From Betaproteobacteria bacterium (GTDB lineage Bacteria > Pseudomonadota > Gammaproteobacteria > Burkholderiales > Ferrovaceae), in the NCBI GenBank assembly GCA_028868905.1, contig JAGWTQ010000004.1:1-47300 (forward strand): a stretch of 47,300 bases of DNA, read 5' to 3'. The notes beneath the pieces are model-generated. The model was not told the origin of the DNA. It made no database searches and worked only from the letters and a program-made list of their open reading frames with translations. This document shows, piece after piece, positions 33,652 to 46,199 of this stretch (position 1 is the first letter of the stretch; each line of letters begins with the position of its first letter). The position numbers and the translations under genes were made by a program.

Positions 33652-34154
33652 CAGCGCACCTCCGGCGTGGTGACCGGGTGGGCGCCGGCGGGCAGCACTT
33701 CGGGGGGCTCGGCCGGCTTTGCCTCAGCCGCCTTGGGCGGCTCAGGCGGCTTGGGCGGCAACGGATAATCGGTCTCGAAGCGCTCCAGCTTTTCCTCCTT
33801 GAAAAACACCGTCAGGTTGTGCGGCTTGCTCATCACCCCTTTCTTGCGGGTGTAGAACACGTAGTCCCAGCGGTTGGCGTGGAACGGATCGGACAGCAGG
33901 GGCGAACCGAGCACGTAACCCACCTGGGTGCGGCTCATGCCCGGCTTGAGACGGGCAATCATGTCCTCTTCGATGACCACGCCCTGCTGGATGTCCAGCG
34001 TGTACGGCTTGATGGCCGCCCATTTTTTGGCCATCAGGTCAGGCAACTTCTCCATGCTGGGCATGTCCAGGCTGGGCAAGGTGGGCTTGCTCCATGAGGA
34101 GCAGCCGCCCAGCGCGAACGCTGACAGCAGCAGGGCAGTGACAGTGCGATTCAT
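33651..34154 (-). CDS. bamE: Outer membrane assembly lipoprotein BamE (SmpA/OmlA)
   Basis: Lipobox [53 protein letters not shown]; adjacent to fur, a common arrangement. Confidence 0.93.
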   Translation of the reverse strand: MNRTVTALLLSAFALGGCSSWSKPTLPSLDMPSMEKLPDLMAKKWAAIKPYTLDIQQGVVIEEDMIARLKPGMSRTQVGYVLGSPLLSDPFHANRWDYVFYTRKKGVMSKPHNLTVFFKEEKLERFETDYPLPPKPPEPPKAAEAKPAEPPEVLPAGAHPVTTPEVR

Positions 34155-34219
34155 TGTTTTATCCGGTACAAGCCAATCTGCTTATAATAACCCATCTTCC
34201 CTGCATCTTCGGTTTCCCC

Positions 34220-34645
34220 ATGAGCGTGCCCCAGGATCTCAAGGACATCGGCCTCAAGGCCACCCTGCCCCGCCTCAAGGTGCTGGGCCTGTTTGAACAT
34301 TCCGACACGCGCCACATGAGCGCCGAAGAAGTGTACCGACGCCTGCAGGCGGAAGGCATGGAAATCGGCCTGGCCACCGTGTACCGGGTGCTCACCCAGT
34401 TCGAGCAGGCCGGCCTGCTGGTACGCCACCACTTCGAAAGTGGAAAGGCCGTGTTCGAACTCAACGAGGGACAGCACCACGACCACCTGGTCTGTCTGCA
34501 ATGCGGCCATGTGGAAGAGTTCTACGACGCCGAAATCGAACGGCGCCAGGCGCGCGTGGCCAAGGAACGGGGCTTTTCCATTCACGACCATTCGCTGCAG
34601 CTGTACGCGGACTGCATCCGCGAAAACTGCCCGCGCAAACCCTGA
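34220..34645 (+). CDS. fur: Ferric uptake regulator Fur
   Basis: [51 protein letters not shown]. Confidence 0.95.
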   Translation: MSVPQDLKDIGLKATLPRLKVLGLFEHSDTRHMSAEEVYRRLQAEGMEIGLATVYRVLTQFEQAGLLVRHHFESGKAVFELNEGQHHDHLVCLQCGHVEEFYDAEIERRQARVAKERGFSIHDHSLQLYADCIRENCPRKP

Positions 34646-34654
34646 CTCCCCAAT

Positions 34655-34690
34655 AAAAAACCCCGGCCCCCCCTTGCGGAAGGACCGGGG
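34655..34690 (-). terminator. Intrinsic terminator after sucCD
   Basis: Minus strand CCCCGG...CCGGGG followed by TTTTTT. Confidence 0.85.
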
Positions 34691-34712
34691 CTGATGGCCC
34701 TGAAACGCCGGG

Positions 34713-35588
34713 TTACAGCACCGACTTGAGCAGCTTGCCCATTTCGGCCGGGTTTTTCGTGACCTTGATGCCGCACTCTTCCATCACGGCGAGCTTTTCC
34801 TGGGCTGTGCCCTTGCCGCCGGAAATGATGGCGCCGGCATGACCCATGCGCTTTCCGGGAGGCGCGGTGACGCCCGCGATGAAGCCGATCACGGGTTTCT
34901 TCATGTGGTCCTTGATCCAGCGGGCGCACTGCTCTTCGTCGCTACCGCCGATTTCGCCCACCATGATGACCGCTTCGGTTTCCGGATCGTCATTGAAAAG
35001 CTTCAACACGTCGATGTGCTTCATGCCGTTGACGGGATCGCCGCCAATGCCCACGCAGCTCGACTGGCCCAGACCCAGTTCGCGCAACTGGCCCACGGCT
35101 TCGTAGGTGAGCGTGCCGGAACGGGAAACCACGCCGATGGGGCCCTTCTTGTGGATGTGGCCGGGCATGATGCCGATCTTGATTTCATCCGGCGTGATGA
35201 GGCCGGGGCAGTTGGGCCCGATCAGGCGGGTTTTGCTGCCCTGCATCTTGTAGCGGGTACGGATCATGTCGCGCACGGGAATGCCTTCCGTGATGCAGAT
35301 CACCAGATCGATTTCCGCTTCCACGGCTTCGTCGATGGCTGCTGCGGCAAAGGGTGGCGGCACGTAAATGACGGAGACGGTGGCGCCGGTCTGGGCCTTG
35401 GCTTCCTTCACGCTGTCATAAATGGGAATGCCTTCATAGGCCTGACCGCCTTTCTTGGGCGTGACACCGGCCACGAAGCAGTCGGCACCAAAGGCGTATT
35501 CCTTGCACATCTTGGTGTGGAACATCCCGGTCTTGCCGGTAATCCCCTGGGTAATGACCCGGGTATTCTTGTTGATCAGAATAGACAT
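34713..35588 (-). CDS. sucD: Succinyl-CoA ligase subunit alpha
   Basis: Start [46 protein letters not shown]. Confidence 0.97.
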   Translation of the reverse strand: MSILINKNTRVITQGITGKTGMFHTKMCKEYAFGADCFVAGVTPKKGGQAYEGIPIYDSVKEAKAQTGATVSVIYVPPPFAAAAIDEAVEAEIDLVICITEGIPVRDMIRTRYKMQGSKTRLIGPNCPGLITPDEIKIGIMPGHIHKKGPIGVVSRSGTLTYEAVGQLRELGLGQSSCVGIGGDPVNGMKHIDVLKLFNDDPETEAVIMVGEIGGSDEEQCARWIKDHMKKPVIGFIAGVTAPPGKRMGHAGAIISGGKGTAQEKLAVMEECGIKVTKNPAEMGKLLKSVL

Positions 35589-35589
35589 A

Positions 35590-36753
35590 TTACCCCCGCG
35601 CGGCCGCCACCACTTTCGCAGCGGCATCGGCCATGTTGACGGCGGAAATGATGGGCAAGCCCGAATCCGCCAAGATTTTCTTGCCCAGTTCCACGTTCGT
35701 GCCTTCCAGGCGCACCACCAGCGGAACCGACAGCTTGACTTCATGCGCTGCCGCAACCACGCCGGCCGCGATCACGTCACACTTCATGATGCCGCCGAAG
35801 ATGTTGACCAGGATGGCCCTGAGGTTGGGATTCTTGAGCATCAGCTTGAACGCTTCGGTCACTTTCTCGGTGGTGGCGCCGCCGCCCACGTCGAGGAAGT
35901 TGGCCGGGTTGCCGCCGTAGAGCTTGACGATGTCCATGGTGGCCATGGCCAGTCCCGCGCCGTTGACCAGGCAGCCAATGTTGCCGTCCAGGGAAATGTA
36001 GGAGAGGTCGAACTTGGACGCCTCGATTTCGTTGGGGTCTTCCTCATCCAGGTCGCGCAGCGCGACGATGTCGGGATGGCGGTAGAGCGCGTTGGAATCG
36101 AAATTCATCTTGGCATCGAGCGCCACCACGCGACCGTCGCCGGTAATGACCATGGGGTTGATTTCCGCCAGGCTGGCATCGGTTTCGTCGAACGCACGGT
36201 AGAGCCCCTGCAGCAGGGTGCGCGCCTGGGGTACCAGGTTGGCCGGCACGCCGATCTTGGCGGCCACGTCGTCCGCTTCGCTGTCTTGCAGGCCTTTCAC
36301 CGGGTCAATAAAGACCGTGTGGATCTTTTCCGGCGTGTGAGCGGCCACTTCTTCAATGTCCATGCCGCCTTCGGAACTGGCCATCAGGGCGACGCGCTGG
36401 GTACCGCGGTCCACCACCATGCCCACGTACAATTCTTTCTTGATGTCCGCCCCTTCTTCAATCAGCAGGCGGCGCACTTTCTGGCCTTCCGGGCCGGTCT
36501 GGTGCGTGACGAGCTGCATGCCGAAAATCTGGCGCGCGTAGGTTTCGAGCTCGGCCGGCGACTTGGCCACCTTGACCCCGCCCCCCTTGCCGCGACCACC
36601 GGCGTGAATTTGCGCTTTTACGACTGCGACGTTGCCCCCCAGAGTTTTTCCAGCCGCTATCGCCTCCTCCACGGAGAAACACGGAATGCCGCGCGGCGTG
36701 GGGACACCGTACTTCCGCAGAATCTCCTTCGCTTGGTACTCATGGATTTTCAT
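35590..36753 (-). CDS. sucC: Succinyl-CoA ligase subunit beta
   Basis: Start [49 protein letters not shown]. Confidence 0.97.
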   Translation of the reverse strand: MKIHEYQAKEILRKYGVPTPRGIPCFSVEEAIAAGKTLGGNVAVVKAQIHAGGRGKGGGVKVAKSPAELETYARQIFGMQLVTHQTGPEGQKVRRLLIEEGADIKKELYVGMVVDRGTQRVALMASSEGGMDIEEVAAHTPEKIHTVFIDPVKGLQDSEADDVAAKIGVPANLVPQARTLLQGLYRAFDETDASLAEINPMVITGDGRVVALDAKMNFDSNALYRHPDIVALRDLDEEDPNEIEASKFDLSYISLDGNIGCLVNGAGLAMATMDIVKLYGGNPANFLDVGGGATTEKVTEAFKLMLKNPNLRAILVNIFGGIMKCDVIAAGVVAAAHEVKLSVPLVVRLEGTNVELGKKILADSGLPIISAVNMADAAAKVVAAARG

Positions 36754-36822
36754 TGCTTGGCCTATAGATGAGTGTTGATGGTATCCATCGCCCAAAACCG
36801 ATGGGGATTGGACTGGGCAGGG

Positions 36823-36828
36823 ATTCTA
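36823..36828 (-). promoter_or_regulatory. Candidate -10 element (TAGAAT) for sucCD
   Basis: Minus strand ...TTTTTGGGGTAGAATCCCTGCC in the DUF2889-sucC gap; no convincing -35. Confidence 0.35.
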
Positions 36829-36850
36829 CCCCAAAAATATCAACGATACA

Positions 36851-37390
36851 TTATGATTTTTTAGAAAACCATTTGGGGTAAAAACGAGCCACAACCGCCC
36901 CCCGGGTATCCAGCGCATGGCACCCGTCCAGGTGCGGCGGCTTGTGCTCGGTCTCCGATTCGGCGGCGCCGTAGCGGGTCTGGAAGGCCACCGTGGCGAG
37001 CGTCCCGATCAGTTCGGTGAGGTGGGTGCAGCCACGCACGCCGCCGAAACGTTCCTTCACTGCCCGGGAGAAGCCGGGGGCGATACGCAGCCCCTTGAGA
37101 TCGCCGTAATGAGGTGTGATGGTTTCGCAGGCACCGGGATAGGGGCGGGCTACGGTCTGCGCCTGCGCCTCCCGGATGACCAGGTCGGCGTCCACCGTGA
37201 TGCGCAGCCACATGTCGTGAATGGGCTCGCCGGCCGGCTTGATGCCGTCCGAGACAGGAAACGCGTACCCTTTCACGTCCACCAGGTGCCCTTCGATGTC
37301 GTACAGGCCGTCCTCGCGCGCATAGCCTTCCACCGTGATGTGCCGGCGGTGCAGCAGGGTTCTGGGAACTGCGGGATCGGAAAGCGCCAT
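36851..37390 (-). CDS. DUF2889-family protein
   Basis: Start MALSDPAVPRTLLHRRHITVEGYAREDGLYDIEGHLVDVKGY with GGAGG upstream; GCTHLTELIGTLATVAFQT. Confidence 0.8.
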   Translation of the reverse strand: MALSDPAVPRTLLHRRHITVEGYAREDGLYDIEGHLVDVKGYAFPVSDGIKPAGEPIHDMWLRITVDADLVIREAQAQTVARPYPGACETITPHYGDLKGLRIAPGFSRAVKERFGGVRGCTHLTELIGTLATVAFQTRYGAAESETEHKPPHLDGCHALDTRGAVVARFYPKWFSKKS

Positions 37391-37475
37391 GTTCGGAATC
37401 CTCCATGTTCTTCGCGGAACCGCGCCCGGTTCACGCGCAATCCCGGGATGATACGCCTGCACTGCCGTTTCGCCC

Positions 37476-37481
37476 TATAAT
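37476..37481 (+). promoter_or_regulatory. Consensus -10 element TATAAT upstream of slt
   Basis: CCCTATAATTCAGAG 36 nt before the slt TTG start; no clear -35. Confidence 0.45.
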
Positions 37482-37516
37482 TCAGAGACCCTTGTGCATG
37501 AAGACCCGGAGACCGC

Positions 37517-39472
37517 TTGTCTTTTCTTTCCGCGTCCGCCCGTTGCGCTGCGGCGGCGCTGCTGCTTGCATGCAGCCTCGTTGCGCGGCCCTCTGAATCG
37601 CCCGACCAGGCCCTGCTGGCCGCGCACCAGGCCTGGAGCGCGCGCGACCTGGCCGCCCTCACCCGCCATGCCCAGCAACTGGCGGACGATCCGCTCGCCG
37701 ACTATGTGCAGTACTGGCTGCTGGACCTTCGCCTGGGGCAGCCCGGCCCGGTGCCAAACGCCGACATCCAGGCCTTTTTCACCCGCTTTCCGTACAGCCC
37801 CCTGGCCGACCCCCTGCGCGTGAGCTGGCTCAAGGCCCTGGCCCGCAGCGACGACTGGACCACCTTTGCCGCCCAGGTCACCCCGCACGCCCTGGAAGAC
37901 CCGGAAGTGGCCTGCGACAACCTGCAGGAACGGATGCGCCGCCAGGACATTTCAGCCGTGCACGATGCACGCATCCTGTGGTTCAGTCCCAAGTCCCAGC
38001 CCGACAGCTGCGACCCGGTGTTCCGGCTGCTGGCCGCCGAAAACCTGATTACGCGGGACGACGTCTGGTCAACCCTGCGCCGGGCGCTCGGCAGCAACAA
38101 CCTGCCGCTCGCCCGCTACATCAACAGTTTCCTGCCGCCCCTGCAAGGCTTGAGCGAAGACGCGCTCACCCAGGCCTACACCCAGCCCGGCGCTTTCCTC
38201 GACACCTGGGACGCTGGCGGCGACAGCCGTCCGGCGCGCGAACTGGCCCTGTTTGCCCTGAGCCAGCTCGCCGCACGCGATCCGCAACAGGCGGCGGACA
38301 TCTGGCTGCGCCTGTCCTCCCGCTTCAGCAGCCCCGAGCGGGCCTACGGCTGGCTGCAGGTGGCGTGGCAGGGCGCCATGGCCCAGCATCCGAACGCGCT
38401 GGCCTGGTTTGGTCATGCCGGCGAACTGACGGACGACCGCATGCGCGCCTGGCGCACCCGCGCAGCCCTGCGCCAGGGCAACTGGGACGAGGTGCTGCAT
38501 ACCATCAACGGCATGTCGCCCGGAGAAGCCTCGCGCGCCGCATGGCGCTACTGGAAAGGACGCGCCCTGCAGGCCCTGGGTCGGAGCGCGGAAGCGCAGG
38601 CCCAATGGAAACCGCTGTCCCAGGAATCGAATTACTACGGCCTGCTCGCACTGGAAGAACTGGGCGGACAACTCACGCTGCCGCCCGAGCCGACGCCGCT
38701 CATGCCCGATGAAATCGACGCCCTGCGCCCGCAACTGGCCCGCGCCCTGCGCCTGCACGGCCTGGGCCTGGTTCCCGAATCCCAGTTCGAATGGAATGCC
38801 GTCAACCGCCCCCTGTCGCCGCGCCAGCGCCTGGTCCTGTCGGCCCTGGCCTCACAGGTGCAGTGGTACGACCGCTCCATCTACAGCATTGAACGGGCGG
38901 GCGACCAGCAGGACCTGGCACTGCGCTTTCCGCTGGCATTCGAAGAGACGGTGCGCCAGCAGGCCCGGCAAAACCACCTGGACGAAGCCTGGGTATTCGG
39001 GCTGGTGCGCCAGGAAAGCTATTTCGCCCCCCAGGCGCGTTCCCGCACCGGCGCCATGGGACTGATGCAGCTCATGCCCGCCACGGCGCGCTGGGTGGCC
39101 AAACGCATTCCGTTGCATCATTTCCAGTGGGCCAAATCCACCCAGGTGGACACCAACCTGCAGCTCGGCACGTTCTACCTGCACCACCTGCTCAACCGTC
39201 TGGGCCATCCGATCCTGGCCACGGCCGGCTACAACGCAGGACCCAACCGGGTGCTGCGCTGGGTGACCGGCAATCCCCAGGAAGCGGCCGTGTTCATCGA
39301 ATCCATCCCCGTCAGCGAAACCCGGGGCTACGTGGAACACGTGATGTTCAACGCCACGGTCTATGCCCTGCGCCTGGGCCAGTCCCCGCAATCCCTGCAC
39401 CAGCGCCTGGGCACGATTCCCGGCATGAAACCGGCGCACAACGGCGAACCGGACCCGGCTGCGGCACCATGA
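37517..39472 (+). CDS. slt: Soluble lytic murein transglycosylase
   Basis: 651 aa, signal peptide, [50 protein letters not shown] start with GGAGA 5 nt upstream. Confidence 0.93.
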   Translation: MSFLSASARCAAAALLLACSLVARPSESPDQALLAAHQAWSARDLAALTRHAQQLADDPLADYVQYWLLDLRLGQPGPVPNADIQAFFTRFPYSPLADPLRVSWLKALARSDDWTTFAAQVTPHALEDPEVACDNLQERMRRQDISAVHDARILWFSPKSQPDSCDPVFRLLAAENLITRDDVWSTLRRALGSNNLPLARYINSFLPPLQGLSEDALTQAYTQPGAFLDTWDAGGDSRPARELALFALSQLAARDPQQAADIWLRLSSRFSSPERAYGWLQVAWQGAMAQHPNALAWFGHAGELTDDRMRAWRTRAALRQGNWDEVLHTINGMSPGEASRAAWRYWKGRALQALGRSAEAQAQWKPLSQESNYYGLLALEELGGQLTLPPEPTPLMPDEIDALRPQLARALRLHGLGLVPESQFEWNAVNRPLSPRQRLVLSALASQVQWYDRSIYSIERAGDQQDLALRFPLAFEETVRQQARQNHLDEAWVFGLVRQESYFAPQARSRTGAMGLMQLMPATARWVAKRIPLHHFQWAKSTQVDTNLQLGTFYLHHLLNRLGHPILATAGYNAGPNRVLRWVTGNPQEAAVFIESIPVSETRGYVEHVMFNATVYALRLGQSPQSLHQRLGTIPGMKPAHNGEPDPAAAP

Positions 39473-40614
39473 AAACCTACGCGGTAGGAGGTGCCGTGCG
39501 CGACGAACTGCTGGGCCTGCCCGTGCAGGACCGCGACTGGGTGGTGGTGGGCGCCACGCCGGAAGAGCTGACGGCACAGGGGTTTCGGCCCGTGGGCCGG
39601 GACTTCCCGGTGTTCCTGCACCCGGTCACCCACGAGGAATACGCACTGGCGCGCACGGAACGCAAAAGCGGGCCGGGATACAAGGGGTTTGTGGTGCATG
39701 CAAGCCCGGACGTCACGCTGGAACAGGATCTGCAGCGGCGCGACCTCACCATCAACGCCATGGCGCGCGATGGCGACGGCCGGTTGATCGACCCGTTTGG
39801 CGGCGGCGCCGACCTGGAGCGGCGACTGCTGCGCCACGTGAGCGAGGCCTTTGCCGAAGACCCCGTGCGCATCCTGCGCGTGGCGCGTTTCGCCGCCCGC
39901 TTCAAGGGGCGCTTCGGTTTTCGCGTCGCCCCCGAAACCCTGCTCCTGATGCAGCGCATGGTGGAGGCCGGGGAAGCGGACGCGCTGGTGCCCGAACGGG
40001 TATGGACCGAACTGGCGCGCGGGCTGGACGAACCCACCCCCTCGGAACTGTTCCGCATCCTGGATGAATGCGGCGCCCTGCCGCGCGTGCTGCCGGAAAT
40101 CGCCGCCATCTGGCAGGAAACCGGCGCTCAGGCTGCTGCCGCCGTGGACCTGGCTGCCGCGCGCGGTCACCCGGGGGACGTGCGTTTTGCCGCCTGGGCC
40201 GCCGCCTTGCTGGGCGAGACCCCGGATGGCGGGCGCGCAGCCCTGACGCAGCTGGGCCAGCGACTGCGCCTGCCGGCCGACGTGCGGGACCTGGCCCTGC
40301 TGGCCGCCACCCTCGCGCGCCCCCTGGCCTTGCGCCGCCGCTGCGATCCGGAAGGGCTGCTCGACCTGATCGAACGTGCCGACGGCCTGCGCCGCCCGCA
40401 GCGCTTCGAAGCCCTGCTGGCCGCCTGCGCCTGCCGTGAAGCCGCACGCGGCCTGGCGACCGAAACTGGAGAAGATCCTCTGCTGCGAGCCCTGTCCGCG
40501 GCTGCCGCGGTTCCCGCCGGCGCGATCGCTCAGGCTGCTCCCGACCCCGCCGAAATCCCCGCGCGCCTGCGGGCTGCCCGCCTGCAAGCCATCCGCGCTT
40601 CAGCCAGCCAGTGA
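39469..40614 (+). CDS. cca: CCA tRNA nucleotidyltransferase with apparently degenerate HD domain
   Basis: Start [28 protein letters not shown] (ATGA overlap with slt); [35 protein letters not shown]. Confidence 0.94.
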   Translation: MKTYAVGGAVRDELLGLPVQDRDWVVVGATPEELTAQGFRPVGRDFPVFLHPVTHEEYALARTERKSGPGYKGFVVHASPDVTLEQDLQRRDLTINAMARDGDGRLIDPFGGGADLERRLLRHVSEAFAEDPVRILRVARFAARFKGRFGFRVAPETLLLMQRMVEAGEADALVPERVWTELARGLDEPTPSELFRILDECGALPRVLPEIAAIWQETGAQAAAAVDLAAARGHPGDVRFAAWAAALLGETPDGGRAALTQLGQRLRLPADVRDLALLAATLARPLALRRRCDPEGLLDLIERADGLRRPQRFEALLAACACREAARGLATETGEDPLLRALSAAAAVPAGAIAQAAPDPAEIPARLRAARLQAIRASASQ

Positions 40615-41760
40615 CGCAGGGAGCGGCTCGCGCCCCGCGCCGGGACGGAGCACCAGCACCTTGAACAGTTCCCCCATTTCCGCCGGACTCAGCAGCTTGT
40701 GCACGGCCGCCGCCGCAGGCAGGTAACGGCCCGCATCCTCGGGCGGCAGACGCCCCAGCGCTTCCACGATGCCTTCCTCAATCAGCCAGGACGCCATGGA
40801 GTCGTAGGTTTCCACCTCCAGCCCGGCTCCGGCCGCCGCCTGCGCCACCGCCGTGAAATCCACGTGGGCGGTGATGTCCTGCAAGCCGGGAAACACCAGG
40901 GGGTCGGGGTGGGCGTGGTGACGGATGTGGCACATGAGGGTGCCGCCCGCGCGCTGCGGGTGGTAATACTCGCGCGCCGGAAACCCGTAATCGATGAACC
41001 AGGCACGACCGGCGCGCAGGCTCTGCCCCACGGTCGCCACCAGATCGGCCGCCGCCAGGCCGATTTCGGTGTCGTACGGCACGGGCCAGCTGGCCGGATC
41101 GGGCAGCCGTTCACGCAGGCGCGGATTGTCCAGCGGCCGTTCGGCAGGAACCCAGCGCCCGCCTTCAAGCGCCACGCCGATTTCCACCCAGCCCTGTGCG
41201 CCGCGCCAGCCCACGCGATGCACCGGCAGGGCATCGAGCACTTCGTTGGCCACCAGGGCGCCGCAAAAGGATTCCGGCCAGTGCTCGCACCATTGCACGC
41301 GCGCCCGCACGCGCTCCGGCAAGGAAGCCAGCGTGGCCTCCTGGCGTGCCCGCAAGTCAGGACTCACTTCCAGGATCCGGTAGCGTTCCGGCAGCAGGTT
41401 CCGCTCGGCCAGGGCCAGCAGCAGGTCGTACGCCAACCGTCCGGTGCCCGCCCCGAGTTCCAGCACTTCCGGCCGTTCGGCGTGCAGGGCGGCGAGCGTG
41501 TCCGCCACCGGGCGCGCCAGCGTGCGCGCAAACAGCGGCGTCATTTCCGGCGCCGTGACGAAATCGCCGGCGGCACCCAGCTTGACCGCTCCCGCGCTGT
41601 AATAGCCCAACCCGGGCGCATACAGGGCCAGCGACATGAATTCCGCGAAATCGATCCAGCCGCCCGCCGCGTGGATGGCCTGGTCGATGACCGCCCGCAG
41701 GCGGTCGCTGTGAGCCTGCGCTTCGGGGTCCGGCAACAGGGAGTGCGGTAAAATGGCCAT
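40600..41760 (-). CDS. SAM-dependent methyltransferase, MidA/NDUFAF7 family
   Basis: Start [87 protein letters not shown]-like motif. Confidence 0.9.
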   Translation of the reverse strand: MAILPHSLLPDPEAQAHSDRLRAVIDQAIHAAGGWIDFAEFMSLALYAPGLGYYSAGAVKLGAAGDFVTAPEMTPLFARTLARPVADTLAALHAERPEVLELGAGTGRLAYDLLLALAERNLLPERYRILEVSPDLRARQEATLASLPERVRARVQWCEHWPESFCGALVANEVLDALPVHRVGWRGAQGWVEIGVALEGGRWVPAERPLDNPRLRERLPDPASWPVPYDTEIGLAAADLVATVGQSLRAGRAWFIDYGFPAREYYHPQRAGGTLMCHIRHHAHPDPLVFPGLQDITAHVDFTAVAQAAAGAGLEVETYDSMASWLIEEGIVEALGRLPPEDAGRYLPAAAAVHKLLSPAEMGELFKVLVLRPGAGREPLPASLAG

Positions 41761-41789
41761 CTTCCAATCGAGTCGGCTGTGAAACCGCC

Positions 41790-42719
41790 ATGTTAACCGC
41801 ACCCGAGGCGCCGTCCTCAACTTTCATTCGCCTGCAGGAACGCCTGCGCAGTTCTGTGGCGCGCGCCATCACCGACTACGGCATGATCGGCGAGGGCGAC
41901 ACCGTCATGGTGTGCCTGAGCGGCGGCAAGGACTCCCATGCCCTGCTCACCCTGCTCATGGACCTGCGGCGGCGCGCGCCCGTGGACTTCCGGCTGATCG
42001 CCGTCAACCTGGACCAGAAGCAGCCGGGGTTTCCCGAACAGGTGCTGCCCGAATACCTGGAAGCGCTGGGTGTGGAATACCGCATCGTGGAAGCGGACAC
42101 CTATTCCATCGTGCGCGAAAAAATCCCGGCGGGCAAAACCACCTGTTCACTCTGTTCGCGCCTGCGGCGCGGCGTGCTGTACCGCACGGCCAAGGCGCTC
42201 GGCGCCAACAAGATCGCGCTCGGGCACCACCGCGACGACATCGTGGAAACCTTTTTCCTGAACCTGTTCCACGGCGGACGGCTGAAAGCCATGCCGCCCA
42301 AGCTGGTGACCGACGACGGGCACCACGTGGTCATCCGCCCGCTCGCCTACTGTGCCGAAAAGGATCTGGCGCGCTATGCCCGCCACATGGCCTATCCCAT
42401 CATCCCCTGCGACCTGTGCGGCTCGCAGGAAAACCTGCAGCGACAGGCCGTCAAGAACTGGCTGCAGACCGAGGAGCGCGCCCACCCCGGCCGCGTGGAC
42501 AACATTTTCCTGGGCCTGCAGTCGGTCACCCCCTCCCACCTGGCGGACACCGCGCTGTACGACTTTGCCGGCCTGCAGCCCAGCCACCACCCCGAACCCG
42601 ACGGCGACCGCCTGTTCGACCCCGAGCCAGAAGAACGGGGGGCTCTGCGCCTGGCCCGCATGGAGGGCGCCCGCGTGCATTTCGTGAAGGCCGGGAACTC
42701 TGATAAAATGCAGGATTAG
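41790..42719 (+). CDS. ttcA: tRNA 2-thiocytidine(32) synthetase TtcA
   Basis: PP-loop [32 protein letters not shown]. Confidence 0.95.
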   Translation: MLTAPEAPSSTFIRLQERLRSSVARAITDYGMIGEGDTVMVCLSGGKDSHALLTLLMDLRRRAPVDFRLIAVNLDQKQPGFPEQVLPEYLEALGVEYRIVEADTYSIVREKIPAGKTTCSLCSRLRRGVLYRTAKALGANKIALGHHRDDIVETFFLNLFHGGRLKAMPPKLVTDDGHHVVIRPLAYCAEKDLARYARHMAYPIIPCDLCGSQENLQRQAVKNWLQTEERAHPGRVDNIFLGLQSVTPSHLADTALYDFAGLQPSHHPEPDGDRLFDPEPEERGALRLARMEGARVHFVKAGNSDKMQD

Positions 42720-42735
42720 TTTCGAGAGCTGCGCC

Positions 42736-43983
42736 ATGACTTCAACGATCAAGCATCTGCCGCCCAAGAAAATCAATTCCTTCTATCCGCCCCAGCGCAC
42801 CCTGATGGGTCCCGGCCCGTCCGAGATCACGCCGCGCGTGCTGGCGGCCATGTCCCTGCCCTGCATCGGCTACCTCGATCCGGTGTTCGTGGACATGATG
42901 GACGAACTCAAGACGCTGCTGCGCTACGCGTACCAGACGGACAACCAGCTCACCTTCCCGGCCTCGGGCCCGGGCTCCGTGGGCATGGAAATGTGCTTCG
43001 TGAACATGGTCAACCCGGGCGACAAGGTCATCGTGTGCCGCAACGGCGTGTTCGGCGGGCGCATGATCGAAAACGTGGAACGCTGCGGCGGCACCCCCAT
43101 CGTCATCGAAGACACCTGGGGCGAGCCGGTGGATCCCAACAAACTGGAGGAAACGCTGCGCCAGCACCCGGACACCAAAGTGGTGGCCTTTGTGCAGGCG
43201 GAAACTTCCACGGGCTGCATGTCCGATGCCAAGACCCTGGTGGAAATCGCGCACCGCCACGACGCCCTCACCATCGTGGACGCCGTCACGCAGCTGGGCG
43301 GCGCTCCCCTGTTCGTGGACGAATGGGGCATCGACGCCATCTACTCGGGCAGCCAGAAATGCCTGTCCTGCACGCCGGGCCTGTCACCCGTCTCCTTCAG
43401 CGACCGCGTGGTGGCACTGGTGCGCAACCGCAAGGAACGCTGCCGCAGCTGGTTCATGGACCTCGACCTGGTGCTGGGCTACTGGGGCAGCACCAACCGC
43501 ACGTACCATCACACCGCCCCCATCAACGGCCTGTTCGCCCTGCACGAAGCGCTCCTGCTGCTGCGCGAGGAAGGCCTGGAAAACGCCTGGGCCCGACACA
43601 CGCGCCATTACCTGGCACTCAAGGCGGGACTGGAAGCCATGGGGCTGGAATACCTGGTGAAGGAAGAGCATCGCCTGCCGCAGCTCAATGCCGTCAAGGT
43701 GCCGGAAGGCATCGACGAAGCGAAGGTGCGCAAGGCCCTGCTGGAAGAATTCAACCTGGAAATCGGCGCCGGTCTGGGGCCGCTTGCCGGCAAGATCTGG
43801 CGTTTCGGCCTGATGGGGTATTCCGCCAAGTCGGAAAACGTCATGCTGTGCCTGTCGGCGCTGGGTTCCGTGCTGATGGACCTGGGCTACCCCGTCAAGC
43901 TGGGCTACGCCGAAGCGGCCGCGCACCAGTCCTACGCCGAGCAGCACGCCCAGGCCGCCCGCCAGAAAATCAAGGTCGCCTGA
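42736..43983 (+). CDS. Class-V PLP aminotransferase (alanine/serine-glyoxylate aminotransferase-like)
   Basis: LMGPGPSEITPRVLAAM, SGSQKCLSCTPGLSPVSFS (PLP lysine), YHHTAPINGLFALHEAL. Confidence 0.85.
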   Translation: MTSTIKHLPPKKINSFYPPQRTLMGPGPSEITPRVLAAMSLPCIGYLDPVFVDMMDELKTLLRYAYQTDNQLTFPASGPGSVGMEMCFVNMVNPGDKVIVCRNGVFGGRMIENVERCGGTPIVIEDTWGEPVDPNKLEETLRQHPDTKVVAFVQAETSTGCMSDAKTLVEIAHRHDALTIVDAVTQLGGAPLFVDEWGIDAIYSGSQKCLSCTPGLSPVSFSDRVVALVRNRKERCRSWFMDLDLVLGYWGSTNRTYHHTAPINGLFALHEALLLLREEGLENAWARHTRHYLALKAGLEAMGLEYLVKEEHRLPQLNAVKVPEGIDEAKVRKALLEEFNLEIGAGLGPLAGKIWRFGLMGYSAKSENVMLCLSALGSVLMDLGYPVKLGYAEAAAHQSYAEQHAQAARQKIKVA

Positions 43984-44007
43984 CCGCCCCGGCTGTCCGG
44001 GCGCGGG

Positions 44008-44862
44008 TCAGCGCTCGGACAGATGCAACCGGTCCCAGATCACGCTGGTGAGGCCGGCCGAATTCATGGTGTAGAAATGCAGGCCGGGGGCTCCGGCCGA
44101 CAACAGCCGGTCGCACAGCTGGGTCACCACGTCCAGCCCGAAAGCCTTGATGGACGCCGTGTCGTCACCATACCCCTGCATTTTCAGGCGGATCCAGCGC
44201 GGAATTTCGGCGCCGCAGGCGTCGGAAAACCGGCTCAGCTGCGAAAAATTGCCGATGGGCATGATGCCCGGCACGATCGGCAGGTCCAGTCCCGCTGCCT
44301 CGCATTCGTCCACGAAGCTGAAATAGGCGTCCGCATTGTAGAAATACTGCGTGATGGCCGCATTGGCGCCGGCTTCCACCTTGCGTTTGAAATGCTGGAC
44401 ATTCTCCTGGGCCGAGCGGGCCTGGGGATGCACTTCGGGATAAGCCGCCACTTCGATGTAGAAATGGTCGCCGGTCTGTTCCCGGATGAAAGCCACCAGC
44501 TCGTTGGCAAAGCGGAAGTCCCCACCCCCGAACGTTCCCGAAGGCAGGTCGCCGCGCAACGCCACCAGGTGGCGGATGCCGTGAGCCTGATACTGCCGCA
44601 GCACATCCGCCAGGCTATCCCGCGTGGCGCCGATGCAGGACAGGTGCGGCGCCGCTGGCAACCCTTCCTGCAGGATTTCCAGCACGGTTTCCAGGGTACG
44701 TTCGCGCGTGGTGCCGCCCGCCCCGTAGGTCACCGAAAAGAAGGCCGGATGCAGTTGTGCCAGCTGGCGCCGGGTGTGGCGCAGCTTCTCCGCGCCTTCC
44801 GGAGTCTTGGGCGGAAAAAATTCGAAACTGAAAACCTTGGGGTAACGCTGCTGGCTCTGCAA
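44008..44862 (-). CDS. metF: Methylenetetrahydrofolate reductase
   Basis: FSFEFFPPKTPEGAEKL, FFSVTYGAGGTTRERT, HLVALRGDLP. Confidence 0.96.
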   Translation of the reverse strand: MQSQQRYPKVFSFEFFPPKTPEGAEKLRHTRRQLAQLHPAFFSVTYGAGGTTRERTLETVLEILQEGLPAAPHLSCIGATRDSLADVLRQYQAHGIRHLVALRGDLPSGTFGGGDFRFANELVAFIREQTGDHFYIEVAAYPEVHPQARSAQENVQHFKRKVEAGANAAITQYFYNADAYFSFVDECEAAGLDLPIVPGIMPIGNFSQLSRFSDACGAEIPRWIRLKMQGYGDDTASIKAFGLDVVTQLCDRLLSAGAPGLHFYTMNSAGLTSVIWDRLHLSER

Positions 44863-44875
44863 GATCGTGTCCCGC

Positions 44876-46189
<1,314 letters not shown>

Positions 46190-46199
46190 GAGGGACTCC

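Noticed and set aside
34155-34219. Fur autoregulatory box between bamE and fur
   Set aside because: Only a TATAAT -10-like hexamer (34183-34188) is visible; no convincing GATAATGATAATCATTATC-like site.
46190-46199. SAH riboswitch directly upstream of ahcY
   Set aside because: Only 10 nt separate metK and ahcY; no room for the aptamer. Any such element would lie upstream of metK, outside the window.
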